Positions 20,859 to 29,371 of a stretch of DNA of 64,000 bases are shown piece by piece. The notes beneath the pieces were generated by a model, which saw only the letters and a list, made by a program, of their open reading frames with translations, did no database searches and was not told the origin of the DNA. This DNA comes from Syntrophus gentianae (GTDB taxonomy: Bacteria > Desulfobacterota > Syntrophia > Syntrophales > Syntrophaceae). How positions within the stretch are numbered: the stretch's first letter is position 1; every line of letters starts with the position of its first letter. The stretch is from positions 62,001-126,000 of the forward strand of contig NZ_FOBS01000002.1 in NCBI RefSeq assembly GCF_900109885.1, written 5' to 3'. The translations under genes and the position numbers were made by a program.

Positions 20859-20931
20859 TTACCGATGGAATTCGATGGATAACCCGGAAAGTTCCTGTAC
20901 CGAATTTTCTCCTCCCCATGGAGGCAATAAA

Positions 20932-21016
20932 TGGTGGAGGGGGGAGGGTTCGAACCTCCGTAGGCTGAGCCGACAGATTTACAGTCTGCTCCCTTTGACC
21001 GCTCGGGAACCCCTCC
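20932..21016 (-). tRNA. tRNA-Tyr (anticodon GTA)
   Basis: An 85-nt class II tRNA with acceptor GGAGGGG/CCCCTCC, a long variable arm, anticodon GTA in CTGTAAA, T arm GGAGGTTCGAACCTCC and encoded CCA. It is 18 nt downstream of tRNA-Thr(TGT) and 73 nt upstream of tRNA-Gly. Confidence 0.98.
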
Positions 21017-21034
21017 GCTTTAGCAATACTTATC

Positions 21035-21110
21035 TGGAGCTGGCGATGGGACTCGAACCCGCAACCTGCTGATTACAAATCAGCTGCTCTACCGATTGAG
21101 CTACGCCAGC
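21035..21110 (-). tRNA. tRNA-Thr (anticodon TGT)
   Basis: A 76-nt cloverleaf: acceptor GCTGGCG/CGCCAGC, D arm GCTCAATCGGTAGAGC, anticodon TGT in TTTGTAA, T arm GCGGGTTCGAGTCCCAT and encoded CCA. It is the first gene of the minus-strand run. Confidence 0.98.
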
Positions 21111-21182
21111 ACAAACGCATTTTCAATGACTTCAATCGGTCAATTCGCAAAAATACTGGGAAGTAAAAACCCTGAAGCGGTG

Positions 21183-21211
21183 AACTTAATTTGATTGTCT
21201 GCGTTTGTCAA
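21183..21211 (-). promoter_or_regulatory. Putative sigma-70 promoter of the tRNA/ribosomal block
   Basis: On the minus strand a perfect TTGACA (21206-21211) is followed after 17 nt by TAAGTT (21183-21188), a weaker match to TATAAT. The expected start of transcription would be about 65 nt before tRNA-Thr(TGT), the first gene of the block. It is the best promoter-like pair in the gap between amrA and the tRNAs; no experimental support. Confidence 0.5.
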
Positions 21212-21282
21212 GTAAATTTTAAACAATATTTTTACCGGTTTTCTTCACCCGTGCCAGAGGAACCGGTCATATTTTCTCCCGG

Positions 21283-21855
21283 CTATACGGAATTCTCCTG
21301 CGGTTCTTCAATGATTTCAGCAGAAAAAATAAAAATAGCCGCATGTTCGTTTTTCCAGGCATCATAGGGAAGTCCGGCCTTATAGCAGGTCTCCTCCAGA
21401 AAAGTCAAGGCATCCCAATCGTATTCCGTCGCCACTTGAGGCAGTAATAAGCCCGAACAATTTCCCAGCATGATGTATAACCCATGCTTCCCGATTTCTA
21501 TTTCCTCGGGACTTTCTATTTTTTTCAAAGGGGACAGCACAGATATCTCAATCGAGAGATCCCCCAGTTCATCCCCTTTCAAGGGAAGAAATCTCGGATC
21601 ATGAAAAGCGGCGGCCAAGGCCATTTCCCTCACGGCCTGATTGAGAGGTTTAAAGGCCTGGATATAGCCGATACAGCCACGCAATTGTCCCCGTTTCTTA
21701 AGAGTTACGAATACCCCTCTTTTCTCCTGAAGTACGGAGGAAATTTGATTTTTCTCCTGCTCTTTGGGAGATACGCCCTCTTTCTGCAGCTTCGCCTCGA
21801 TCGTTGACCGGACGATCTCCAGCAAGGCCTTCCTGTCTTCTGCCGTCAAATTCAT
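21283..21855 (-). CDS. amrA: AmmeMemoRadiSam system protein A (AMMECR1 domain)
   Basis: A 190-residue protein made of a single AMMECR1 domain. The family signature LRGCIG is at residues 58-63, followed by YIQAFKPLNQAVREMALAAA. Its biochemical role is not established. Its ATG overlaps the stop of the Memo-like gene by 4 nt, so the two are translationally coupled, matching the known co-occurrence of AMMECR1 and Memo domains with a radical SAM protein. The radical SAM partner is not in this window. Downstream lies the tRNA cluster, 172 nt away. Confidence 0.93.
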   Translation of the reverse strand: MNLTAEDRKALLEIVRSTIEAKLQKEGVSPKEQEKNQISSVLQEKRGVFVTLKKRGQLRGCIGYIQAFKPLNQAVREMALAAAFHDPRFLPLKGDELGDLSIEISVLSPLKKIESPEEIEIGKHGLYIMLGNCSGLLLPQVATEYDWDALTFLEETCYKAGLPYDAWKNEHAAIFIFSAEIIEEPQENSV

Positions 21856-22685
21856 CGTCGTTCCCCCTTGTAGAAAACAGCGGCCGCATATCCGACAACA
21901 CCGCTTCTGTCTCCGGTCACATCTCCTGAATTCGCATACTTCAAGACATCCGCCTTATCCGCCCCCAATTGCTTCGCCACCATCAGAGTCACAGCCGCCG
22001 GCCCTCCTCCGCAAGCCTCACCGACCCCCTTTTCCAGATCTCTCATTAAGCCGACCTCGTCCATTTTTCCGAGATGTTCGACAATACGCCGATCCATTTT
22101 AAGGGCCTGCTCATAGTTATGAAAATGAGACAAATCCGAGCTGCCCACAACCAGTATTTTTTTTTCTCCCGCACAGGAAACGATTGCATCAGCCAGAAGG
22201 CTGCACGTGTCCTCATCCTGATCGCCCATCATTAAAGGAACAAAGAGGAATTCTCCGAGAGCAACCTGCAGAAAGGGCAATTGAATTTCAACGGAATGTT
22301 CCTGGGTGTGGACATCAGGCAGGAAGGAAATGCGAGGATCCTCTTCCAGGAGTCTGTCGGCAATAGCCGAATGGACGCGGACAACGCCCAGAGGCGTTTC
22401 ATACCCCCCTTGATTGAAAAGGGAAACACCGCGGAAATAGGCGCGGTGGCTGGGTCCGATCACGAAGACGACATCGAAAGTTTTACCCTGGATCTGCTTA
22501 TAGGCGTGCGCCGCAACCTGGCCGGAATACATATAGCCAGCATGGGGTGCGACAAGGCCGAGAATTACCCCTTGAATCGGTGCATCGGGCACCTGGGTAA
22601 AATAATGAAGAATATCCCGTTCCAGGACTCGAGGATTTCCTGGATACCATGAACCCGCAATCAGGGACTTTTTAATATAGTCCAT
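21852..22685 (-). CDS. amrB: AmmeMemoRadiSam system protein B (Memo-like)
   Basis: A 277-residue Memo-family protein, related in fold to class III extradiol dioxygenases. The start ATG at 22683-22685 (MDYIKKSLIAGSWYPG) has a GGAGGAG site 6-8 nt upstream; the frame is open 29 codons further but that part looks random. Candidate metal ligands match the family: His48 in VAPHAGYMYSG, the SH in IGPSHRAYF, and the cysteine in GEACGGGPAAVT. It overlaps amrA by 4 nt and lies 145 nt downstream of the cysK-cysS fusion gene. Confidence 0.93.
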   Translation of the reverse strand: MDYIKKSLIAGSWYPGNPRVLERDILHYFTQVPDAPIQGVILGLVAPHAGYMYSGQVAAHAYKQIQGKTFDVVFVIGPSHRAYFRGVSLFNQGGYETPLGVVRVHSAIADRLLEEDPRISFLPDVHTQEHSVEIQLPFLQVALGEFLFVPLMMGDQDEDTCSLLADAIVSCAGEKKILVVGSSDLSHFHNYEQALKMDRRIVEHLGKMDEVGLMRDLEKGVGEACGGGPAAVTLMVAKQLGADKADVLKYANSGDVTGDRSGVVGYAAAVFYKGERR

Positions 22686-22829
22686 AGCGATCTCCTCCGT
22701 TTCATGGCGGTTCGCAGGCTGGCAAGGATTGCTCCTCCCAGGCAAGCGCAATCTCATAGGGTTAAATTTCAAACAGCCAGAACCGAGGGCATTCTCTTCA
22801 GCCCTTTGACCGGCCTATTCCCCTCCCGA

Positions 22830-25139
22830 TCATTTTAAGCGCCAGGCCACACCCTCCGGAGTATCGGCCACCAAAATCCCCATTTCCAGAAGCTTCTGAC
22901 GAATTTCATCCGCCTGCGCCCACTGTCCCGCCGCTCGCAGATCCTCCCGTTGATTCATCAAGCGCCTTGCCTCTTGAGTCAGCTGCTCTTCCTCAAACTT
23001 CAGCACGCCGAACACCGCATCGACCTTCTTCATAGCCTCCAGGACCGAATCCCGCTGCTCCAGGGTCAATTGACCCTGGGCAAGAGGAATGCTGACTTTC
23101 TTGACGAAGGCGAACAGGGCGGCCAGGGCTCCGGAGATGTTGAGATCATCATCCATGGCCGTGGTAAATCCCTGCCGGAGATCATACATCAGCTGTTCCA
23201 GATCAGGATGCCCGCCTCCGGCCTTGAATCGGATCAGACGCTGGATGAAGCCATTGAGTTTAAGGACTGTATATTTTGCCGTATCCAGAGCACCAAAAGA
23301 AAAGTTCAGCGGTTTTCGATAATGTGAACTGAACAGGAAAAAGCGGACTTCTTGACCAGTATAGCCCTTTTCTTCCAGATCCTCAAGGGTCAGGGCATTG
23401 TCGAGGGAGCGGGACATCTTTTTCCCGCCGACCATGACCAGGTCCGTGTTGATCCAGTAATTCGCAATCTTTTTACCCGTCGCGGCCTTGCCGATGGCCA
23501 TGACATTCTCGCAATGGGGAAAGACAATATCGGAACCGCTCGCATGGATGTCGAAGGTATCAGCGAGATAATGCTGGGCAATGGCAGCGCATTCCAGATG
23601 CCAGCTCGGCCGGACGCTGCCCCAGCGGGTCTTGAAGCACACCCCCCGTTTCAACTCACTGAGCGTGGATCGCTTCAACAGGGTAAAATCCACGGGGCTG
23701 TCTTTTTCGTAGTAATCCAGGTCGATCGTCCGGCCATGCTGAACCCGGGTAAGATCGATATTGGAAAGGCACCCGTAATCATTCAGTTTTGAAATGTCGA
23801 AATAAACGGATCGCAATTTTTCATAGGCAAATCCCCTATCGACCAGTTTGTCCACCAGCTTCACCATGCAGTCGAAGTTCTCGCTGGCCCGGGGATAACT
23901 CTCGTCCTTTTTGATGTTCAGCTTCTCGATATCCCGGAGAAACGCCTCTGCACAGCGGGCCGTATAAATGCCCAGATCCATATCTTCCCGCTCGGCGCCC
24001 CGGATGGAGCGGTCCGCCAGATCGATGATGTTCAGGACGTGCTTGACCGGATAACCCCGAAATTCGAGATACCGGCGGATCAGATCGGAAACCACAAACC
24101 GGCGATAACTGCCGATATGGGGGACCTCATGGATCGTGGGTCCGCAGGAGTGCATGAGGACCAGCTCCGGATTGATGGGCCGGAAGAAGGTTTTATTCCG
24201 CGACAGGACATTGTAAAAGCGGATGGTGGATTCTTCCTTATCCATGAACAGCTCGGTGCTGAGGTAACGCTCGCCGCTGTCCGGGAAGATCACCACGATC
24301 ACGCCCTCGCTCATCTCTTTTGCCTTCTGCGCCGCCACATGCATGGCCGCCCCCGAGCTCATCCCCACCAGGATTCCCTCTTCTCTGGCCAGCCTTCTGG
24401 CCATCTCATAAGCATCCTCATCCAGGATGTGAACCTTTTCGTCAAGACTGCGTTTATCATAGATTCCGGGTACATAGGATTCCTTCAAATTCTTCAGACC
24501 CTGAATCCGGTGCTGAAGATAGGGTTCCACCCCGACTATCCTGATCTCCGGATTATACTCCTTCAGCCGCCGGGAAAGCCCCATCGCCGTTCCCGTCGTC
24601 CCCAGGGTGGCGATGGCCATGGTGACTTTCCCTTCGGTCTGCTGCCAGATTTCCTCGGCCGTCCCGAAATAATGGGCCAGGATATTGTCGGGATTGTTGA
24701 ACTGGTCCGGAACAAAATAACGAGCCGGATTTTCCCGCATCATGCTGTAGACGACCTCGATGGCCCCGTCCGTTCCCATGCCGGCCGGGGTAAAATATAA
24801 TTCCGCCCCCAGGGCCTTGAGGATCTTTTTCCTCTCTTCGCTGGCCGATTCCGCCATCGCCAGACACAGCCGATACCCCTTGGCCGCCGCAATCAACGCC
24901 AAGCCGATACCGGTGTTGCCACTGGTTGCTTCCAGGATGATTTTATCCGCGGTCAATTCCCCCCGCTTTTCGGCCTCGTTGATCATATAAAGGGCTGTCC
25001 GGTCCTTAATGGATCCACCCGGATTAAAGCTTTCCAACTTGGCATAGATCTTTACATTCGGATTCGGATTCAACCGGCGAATCTCAACAAGGGGCGTATT
25101 GCCTATCGACTCAATAATATTGCCGTAAAGTTTCTTCAT
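22830..25139 (-). CDS. Cysteine synthase / cysteinyl-tRNA synthetase-like fusion protein
   Basis: A 769-residue two-domain protein. Residues 1-300 are a PLP-dependent cysteine synthase (O-acetylserine sulfhydrylase family): SFNPGGSIKDR with PLP Lys45, ATSGNTG at 71-77, SSGAA near 261. From about 308 to the end is a class Ia cysteinyl-tRNA synthetase fold: SCGP (Cys332), WHLEC (Cys517), FDIHASGSDIVFPH, KMSRS at 574-578. Departures from the usual enzyme are HIGS instead of HIGH (341-344), DLADRS where DIDDKI is usual, and Val546 where the zinc-ligand Glu of E. coli CysRS aligns. No internal stop or frameshift is seen. It could make cysteine and charge tRNA-Cys with it, or the second half may be a repurposed ligase. 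Whether a separate canonical cysS exists is not visible here. Confidence 0.93.
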   Translation of the reverse strand: MKKLYGNIIESIGNTPLVEIRRLNPNPNVKIYAKLESFNPGGSIKDRTALYMINEAEKRGELTADKIILEATSGNTGIGLALIAAAKGYRLCLAMAESASEERKKILKALGAELYFTPAGMGTDGAIEVVYSMMRENPARYFVPDQFNNPDNILAHYFGTAEEIWQQTEGKVTMAIATLGTTGTAMGLSRRLKEYNPEIRIVGVEPYLQHRIQGLKNLKESYVPGIYDKRSLDEKVHILDEDAYEMARRLAREEGILVGMSSGAAMHVAAQKAKEMSEGVIVVIFPDSGERYLSTELFMDKEESTIRFYNVLSRNKTFFRPINPELVLMHSCGPTIHEVPHIGSYRRFVVSDLIRRYLEFRGYPVKHVLNIIDLADRSIRGAEREDMDLGIYTARCAEAFLRDIEKLNIKKDESYPRASENFDCMVKLVDKLVDRGFAYEKLRSVYFDISKLNDYGCLSNIDLTRVQHGRTIDLDYYEKDSPVDFTLLKRSTLSELKRGVCFKTRWGSVRPSWHLECAAIAQHYLADTFDIHASGSDIVFPHCENVMAIGKAATGKKIANYWINTDLVMVGGKKMSRSLDNALTLEDLEEKGYTGQEVRFFLFSSHYRKPLNFSFGALDTAKYTVLKLNGFIQRLIRFKAGGGHPDLEQLMYDLRQGFTTAMDDDLNISGALAALFAFVKKVSIPLAQGQLTLEQRDSVLEAMKKVDAVFGVLKFEEEQLTQEARRLMNQREDLRAAGQWAQADEIRQKLLEMGILVADTPEGVAWRLK

Positions 25140-25346
25140 GCCTCTCTTTTCGTCCCATGATCACGGCTGTAAAAAATGCCCATGGTTCTTCCTCTGCAGT
25201 AATGTTCTTTTTCCAATAAAGAGATGTTCCTTGATCTTGATTTGAAGGAAATTCGGGTGAAAATATGAATACGGAATGCCAAACTATGGCTTCGTGAAAG
25301 CTTTTTTTCAGGCGTGATCTTAAGTTACTGAAAAGGAATTGCGGTT

Positions 25347-25763
25347 TTAGCTGTCCAACTTCGGGAGGGGAATTTTAAGAAACTTCACCCCTTCGTCTTT
25401 CAACAGGTCTTCCTCCTGCTTCGTCGTGGTCCCTTTGATATTTCTGGGATCCTCCTTGCCGTGAAAGATGTTCAACGCCACTTCCGCAAACCGTTCGCCG
25501 ACATCCTCGAAATGTTTATTGACATAGTCCTGAAATTTCTGCAGTAGGCTCATCTGGCTTGTCTCGCGGGGATCTTTTTTACCATCGCTCCCTGAATTTC
25601 GACTCACGATCTTCGGCGAAGAAGGCAGTTGCTGGGCTTCAAAACTTCCACAAATCGGACAGGCAATCATCTTTTGTTCCTTCTGTTCTTCGAAGGCCTT
25701 TCTGTCCTTGAACCATCCTTCAAATTTATGCCCTTTTTCACATTTCAGATCATAAATAATCAA
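25347..25763 (-). CDS. DUF1178 family zinc-ribbon-like protein
   Basis: A 138-residue protein of unknown function. The N-terminus MIIYDLKCEKGHKFEGWF and the pair CPIC (Cys36, Cys39), with the earlier Cys8, give a short zinc-ribbon-like region typical of DUF1178 proteins. The middle is charged and polar, and a conserved-looking helix precedes a Glu/Lys-rich C-terminus. No signal peptide or membrane segment. It lies 207 nt upstream of the cysK-cysS fusion on the same strand; cotranscription is possible but not evident. Confidence 0.85.
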   Translation of the reverse strand: MIIYDLKCEKGHKFEGWFKDRKAFEEQKEQKMIACPICGSFEAQQLPSSPKIVSRNSGSDGKKDPRETSQMSLLQKFQDYVNKHFEDVGERFAEVALNIFHGKEDPRNIKGTTTKQEEDLLKDEGVKFLKIPLPKLDS

Positions 25764-25955
25764 GAATACTACCTCTTTAATTCTCTTCGGTCCTCAATAG
25801 CACGTTAATCAGCAAAAAACAATAGAGCAGCAACAGAGGAGATTCAAGGTAAATTCCCGCAAGATTTGCTGTGACAGCTTTGATCCTGCGCCCTATCATC
25901 AGATTTCTGATATTTCATAGGAGAATATTTTATGGCGGACCATGTAAATTAATGA

Positions 25956-25984
25956 TGGACTTTTCTCAATAAATTTTATATGAA
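25956..25984 (+). promoter_or_regulatory. Possible promoter of tRNA-Pro
   Basis: TGGACT (25956-25961) and TATGAA (25979-25984) are separated by 17 nt and would place the transcript start a few bases before the tRNA at 25996. The surrounding sequence is AT-rich. Both hexamers are imperfect, so this is a weak call. Confidence 0.3.
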
Positions 25985-25995
25985 CATCACCCTGT

Positions 25996-26072
25996 CGGGA
26001 TGTGGCCCAGCTTGGTAGGGCACTGCGTTCGGGACGCAGGAGTCGCGCGTTCAAATCGCGCCATCCCGACCA
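25996..26072 (+). tRNA. tRNA-Pro (anticodon CGG)
   Basis: A 77-nt cloverleaf: acceptor CGGGATG/CATCCCG, D arm GCCCAGCTTGGTAGGGC, anticodon stem CTGCG/CGCAG with loop TTCGGGA (anticodon CGG), T arm CGCGTTCAAATCGCG and encoded CCA, then a run of seven T that may end transcription. It stands alone on the plus strand and abuts the 3' end of the converging pilC gene with a 5-nt gap. No integrase or duplicated tRNA end is visible nearby. Confidence 0.98.
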
Positions 26073-26077
26073 TTTTT

Positions 26078-27289
26078 TTATCCACCCACCACGGAAGCCA
26101 TCTGGAAGATCGGCAGGTACATCGCGATGATCATTCCTCCGACGACGCCTCCCAGAAACACCATCATGAAAGGTTCCAGCAGAGCCGTCATGGCGCTTAC
26201 CGCCGCGTCTACTTCATCGTCATAAAAGTCGGCGATCTTGGCCAACATGGCATCCAAGGCGCCGGTGTGCTCTCCTACGGCAATCATCTGAACGACCATG
26301 GGAGGAAACAGCCCCGATGCCTCAAGGGGCTCCGCAATCGTTTTTCCTTCACTGATGCTGCGCCGCGTGTTCATCAGCGCCTCTTCCACAATCTTGTTTC
26401 CTGACGTCCTGCTCACAATCGCCAAGCCGTCCAGAATAGGGACACCGCTGCTCATCATCGTGGACAGAGTCCGCGTGAACTTGGCCACGGCAACCTTTTT
26501 CAGGAGTGGGCCGAAGACAGGCAGCTTCAGGAGCGCGCGGTCCACCAGAACCGTTCCTTTTTCGGTCCGATAAAATTGTTTAAATCCGAAAATCGCCGCA
26601 ATAACCGCCGCAACCATATAAACAAAATAATGTTGCATGAATTCGCTGCAATTGACCAGAAACTGTGTCGGCGCCGGCAGCGCCCCGCCCATATCGGAAA
26701 ACATTTTCTGGAATACGGGGATCACCTTCAGCAGCAACAATGTCACGACGCCGATGGAGATTACCAGGACGCTGATCGGATAGGTCATGGCGCCCTTAAC
26801 CTTTCGCTTGAGCTTCATGGCTTTTTCCATATACGCGGAAAGTCTTCCCAGGATGACATCCAGGATACCGCCGCTTTCCCCGGCCGCAATGAGATTGACA
26901 AAGAGTTCGTCAAAAATCTGAGGGTACTTTTTCAGGGCATCCGTCAATGAAGCTCCGCCTTCAATATCCTCTTTGATGGAAAGGATGATCTTGGCAAAGG
27001 TTTTATTGGTTTCCTGCTGGGCAAGGAGATCCAGACATTGGATCAGGGGGAGACCGGAATCGATCATCGTCGAAAAAATTCTGGCAAAGATGACGATCTG
27101 CTTCTCTTTTACTTTTTGCTTGAGAAAAGGAAGATATTCAAGAAGGTCTTTGGGTTTTTTCTTGATCGTTATCGACTTGTAGCCCTGCCTCCGAAGCAGC
27201 TTTCTCAAAGTGGCTTCATCGGCAACCTTCATTTCGCCTTGCTTGACCTCACCCCTCCGTGTGGTCGCTTCCCATAATAACTCAGTCAT
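26078..27289 (-). CDS. pilC: Type IV pilus / type II secretion inner-membrane platform protein (PilC/GspF)
   Basis: A 403-residue polytopic membrane protein that couples assembly ATPases to pilus or pseudopilus growth. Two repeated T2SSF domains are seen: the first contains IFARIFSTMIDSGLPLIQCL and ends near MTYPISVLVISIGVVTLLLL, the second contains FTRTLSTMMSSGVPILDGLA and ends in MTALLEPFMMVFLGGVVGGM, giving three or four membrane spans. It starts MTELLWEATTRRGEVKQG, typical of PilC. No pilB, pilT or pilin gene is adjacent, so the partners must be elsewhere. Confidence 0.95.
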   Translation of the reverse strand: MTELLWEATTRRGEVKQGEMKVADEATLRKLLRRQGYKSITIKKKPKDLLEYLPFLKQKVKEKQIVIFARIFSTMIDSGLPLIQCLDLLAQQETNKTFAKIILSIKEDIEGGASLTDALKKYPQIFDELFVNLIAAGESGGILDVILGRLSAYMEKAMKLKRKVKGAMTYPISVLVISIGVVTLLLLKVIPVFQKMFSDMGGALPAPTQFLVNCSEFMQHYFVYMVAAVIAAIFGFKQFYRTEKGTVLVDRALLKLPVFGPLLKKVAVAKFTRTLSTMMSSGVPILDGLAIVSRTSGNKIVEEALMNTRRSISEGKTIAEPLEASGLFPPMVVQMIAVGEHTGALDAMLAKIADFYDDEVDAAVSAMTALLEPFMMVFLGGVVGGMIIAMYLPIFQMASVVGG

Positions 27290-27541
27290 GACGACAGCTC
27301 CTTCTGTTCAGAACTTTCCTGAAAAAAATCTTTGCCTCTCCCAGATAGTAAAAGGTTCCGGGCAGAAATTTATTTCAAGAAACGTTCCTTCCTGTCGTCT
27401 TTATCCTCGTTCCGTTCAAGGATTATCTTCATGCGGTCGGTAGATGCAGAAAAATGCTGAGGTATAGGGTATAAAACCGAGGAGGGTTCCAACGCGAAGA
27501 AAACTTTGATCAGAAACCGGACGAAATCCCGCAATCCTGTA

Positions 27542-28285
27542 TCACGAATTGTGCCAGATGGTTTTCCGACGGATCTCATGCATCACGATCCCTGCCGAAA
27601 CGGACACATTGAGCGAATCGATTTTCCCCAGCATCGGAATGGAGATCAGAAAATCACATTGTTTGCGGATCAATGGCCGCATGCCCTTTCCTTCCGCCCC
27701 CATGATCAGACCGACGGCCCCCTGATAATCCGGGACGGATACGGACTGCGTTGCATGCGCGTCAGCCCCGAATATCCAGAAGCCGCGTTTTTTGAGTTCA
27801 TCAAGGGCCCGGGCAAGATTGGCAACACGAGCAACAGGAAGATAACGGGCAGCCCCTGCGGAGGTCTTGATAACCGTAGCGGTAACGGAAGCCGACCGGT
27901 GTTCGGGAAGAAGAACGCCGTTGACGCCGAAACAGTGCGCCGTTCGAAGAAGGGCCCCCAGGTTATGAGGATCGGTGATCCCGTCCAGGATAAGCACCAG
28001 ATCATGAAGGCAGGAAGGATGGCGATTGGCGATCACGGCATCCAGATCCTGGTATCGATAAGGTTTGCACATGCCAAGAACGCCCTGGTGGGACGACGTT
28101 TCGGCCAGTTCATCCAGGAAAGCCCGTTCCCGGACCTCCACCGGAATCCCCTGTTTCGCCGCCATGGTTGAAATCTCGCGGATCGCCGACTCGCTTCGCC
28201 CCCGGGCAATGACGATCCGCGTCAAACCTCCGCCACCGCTGATCAGCGCCTCCTTGAGAGGGTTGACGCCATAAATCACTTCCAT
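27542..28285 (-). CDS. rlmB: 23S rRNA (guanosine-2'-O-)-methyltransferase RlmB family
   Basis: A 247-residue SPOUT methyltransferase that in E. coli methylates G2251 of 23S rRNA. It has the N-terminal L30e-like substrate-binding domain (MEVIYGVNPLKEALISGG) and the SpoU motifs DPHNLGALLRTAHCFG, GAEGKGMRPL and LNVSVSAGIVMHEI that form the knot. It lies 33 nt downstream of pyrF. A related tRNA modification role cannot be excluded from sequence alone. Confidence 0.9.
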   Translation of the reverse strand: MEVIYGVNPLKEALISGGGGLTRIVIARGRSESAIREISTMAAKQGIPVEVRERAFLDELAETSSHQGVLGMCKPYRYQDLDAVIANRHPSCLHDLVLILDGITDPHNLGALLRTAHCFGVNGVLLPEHRSASVTATVIKTSAGAARYLPVARVANLARALDELKKRGFWIFGADAHATQSVSVPDYQGAVGLIMGAEGKGMRPLIRKQCDFLISIPMLGKIDSLNVSVSAGIVMHEIRRKTIWHNS

Positions 28286-28318
28286 GATGGTCCCTTTAGA
28301 TCCGGCAAGAACTCTGGC

Positions 28319-29062
28319 TTATCTTGCATCCAGCCCTCGGGCGATCTCCTGGCAGAGCTCGTCTGCCGCCGCCACCGGGTCTGCCGCCGTCTGAATCGGT
28401 CTGCCGACCACGAGATAATCCGAACCCCGCCGAATGGCCTCTTCAGCGGTCAGGGTGCGCTTCTGATCATCCCCGGAAACCCTGGCCGATCCTCGAATCC
28501 CCGGCGTTACAATGACAAAGTCCTTCCCGCAGGCCCCTCTTATCGCCTCGACATCCTGTGCCGAGGCAACAACCCCGGAAAGACCGGCATCCTGAGCCAT
28601 ACGTGCGAGTCTCAGGACCAGTTCCGCCGTTGAGTAGGAAAAACCCAGGGCCCGCAGATCGTCGTCATTGAGGCTGGTCAAAACCGTCACCCCGAGAACA
28701 AGGGGCACGGGCAGGTTCCGCTTCCGGGCCATCTCCCGCACGGCCTTTGCGGTCTCTTCCATCATGCTCTTCCCACCCAGGGTATGGACGTTGAACATGG
28801 CCACCCCCATTTCCACGGCGCCTTCCGCAGCCCTGGCAACCGTATTGGGGATGTCATGAAACTTGAGATCAAGAAAAACCCGGGACCCTGTTTCCTGTAT
28901 TTCCTGAACAAGCTTGGGGCCAAAACGGGTAAAGGCCTCCTTGCCGACCTTGAATACCCCAACATGCCCCGTAAGACGCCGGACCCAGGACATGGCCTCG
29001 TCGAGCCCCTTGCCCATGTCCAGGGCAAAGATTAGCTTTTCTCGCGCCGCCTTATTCGACAT
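28319..29062 (-). CDS. pyrF: Orotidine 5'-phosphate decarboxylase
   Basis: Catalyses the last step of UMP synthesis, 247 residues from the ATG at 29060-29062 (MSNKAAREKLIFALDMGKG). The frame opens 43 codons earlier but that stretch is rpoZ read in another frame. The catalytic D-x-K-x-x-D is seen in LDLKFHDIPNT, and the phosphate-binding region in VTPGIRGS. The ATG lies upstream of the rpoZ stop, an 11-nt overlap that suggests translational coupling. Confidence 0.96.
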   Translation of the reverse strand: MSNKAAREKLIFALDMGKGLDEAMSWVRRLTGHVGVFKVGKEAFTRFGPKLVQEIQETGSRVFLDLKFHDIPNTVARAAEGAVEMGVAMFNVHTLGGKSMMEETAKAVREMARKRNLPVPLVLGVTVLTSLNDDDLRALGFSYSTAELVLRLARMAQDAGLSGVVASAQDVEAIRGACGKDFVIVTPGIRGSARVSGDDQKRTLTAEEAIRRGSDYLVVGRPIQTAADPVAAADELCQEIARGLDAR

Positions 29063-29327
29063 AGTCTTCGTCACCGATGAATTCCGTCGTATCGTCGACG
29101 ATAAGCTTGAAATCTTCCTTGGCCCCCATGAGATATTCCGGATGGGAAAAATAAACCTTGTTATCGGCAATTTCCCGGAGGGCACCGACAATTTCCCGGT
29201 TGTTCCGGGTATTGGTTAATGCTTTCGAACCTTTCAAAAGCTGCTTGGATCTTTTCACCGCCAGTAAAACCAGGGCGAAGCGATTCCCCGTAGCTATCAG
29301 AGCGTCTTCAACCGTAATTCTTGCCAT
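29052..29327 (-). CDS. rpoZ: DNA-directed RNA polymerase subunit omega
   Basis: Small subunit that assists beta' assembly, 91 residues. The family start MARITVEDALIATGNRFALV and the helix RSKQLLKGSKALTNTRNNRE are clear. The C-terminal part is acidic. The gmk-rpoZ order is common in proteobacteria; here gmk is 44 nt upstream and pyrF overlaps the 3' end. Confidence 0.95.
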   Translation of the reverse strand: MARITVEDALIATGNRFALVLLAVKRSKQLLKGSKALTNTRNNREIVGALREIADNKVYFSHPEYLMGAKEDFKLIVDDTTEFIGDEDYVE

Positions 29328-29371
29328 GCTGAACAGGCCTCCCTAAATAATATTCCCTGCATTATCTTAAG

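Noticed and set aside
29063-29191. 43-codon extension of pyrF
   Set aside because: It is rpoZ read in another frame; the family start is at 29062.
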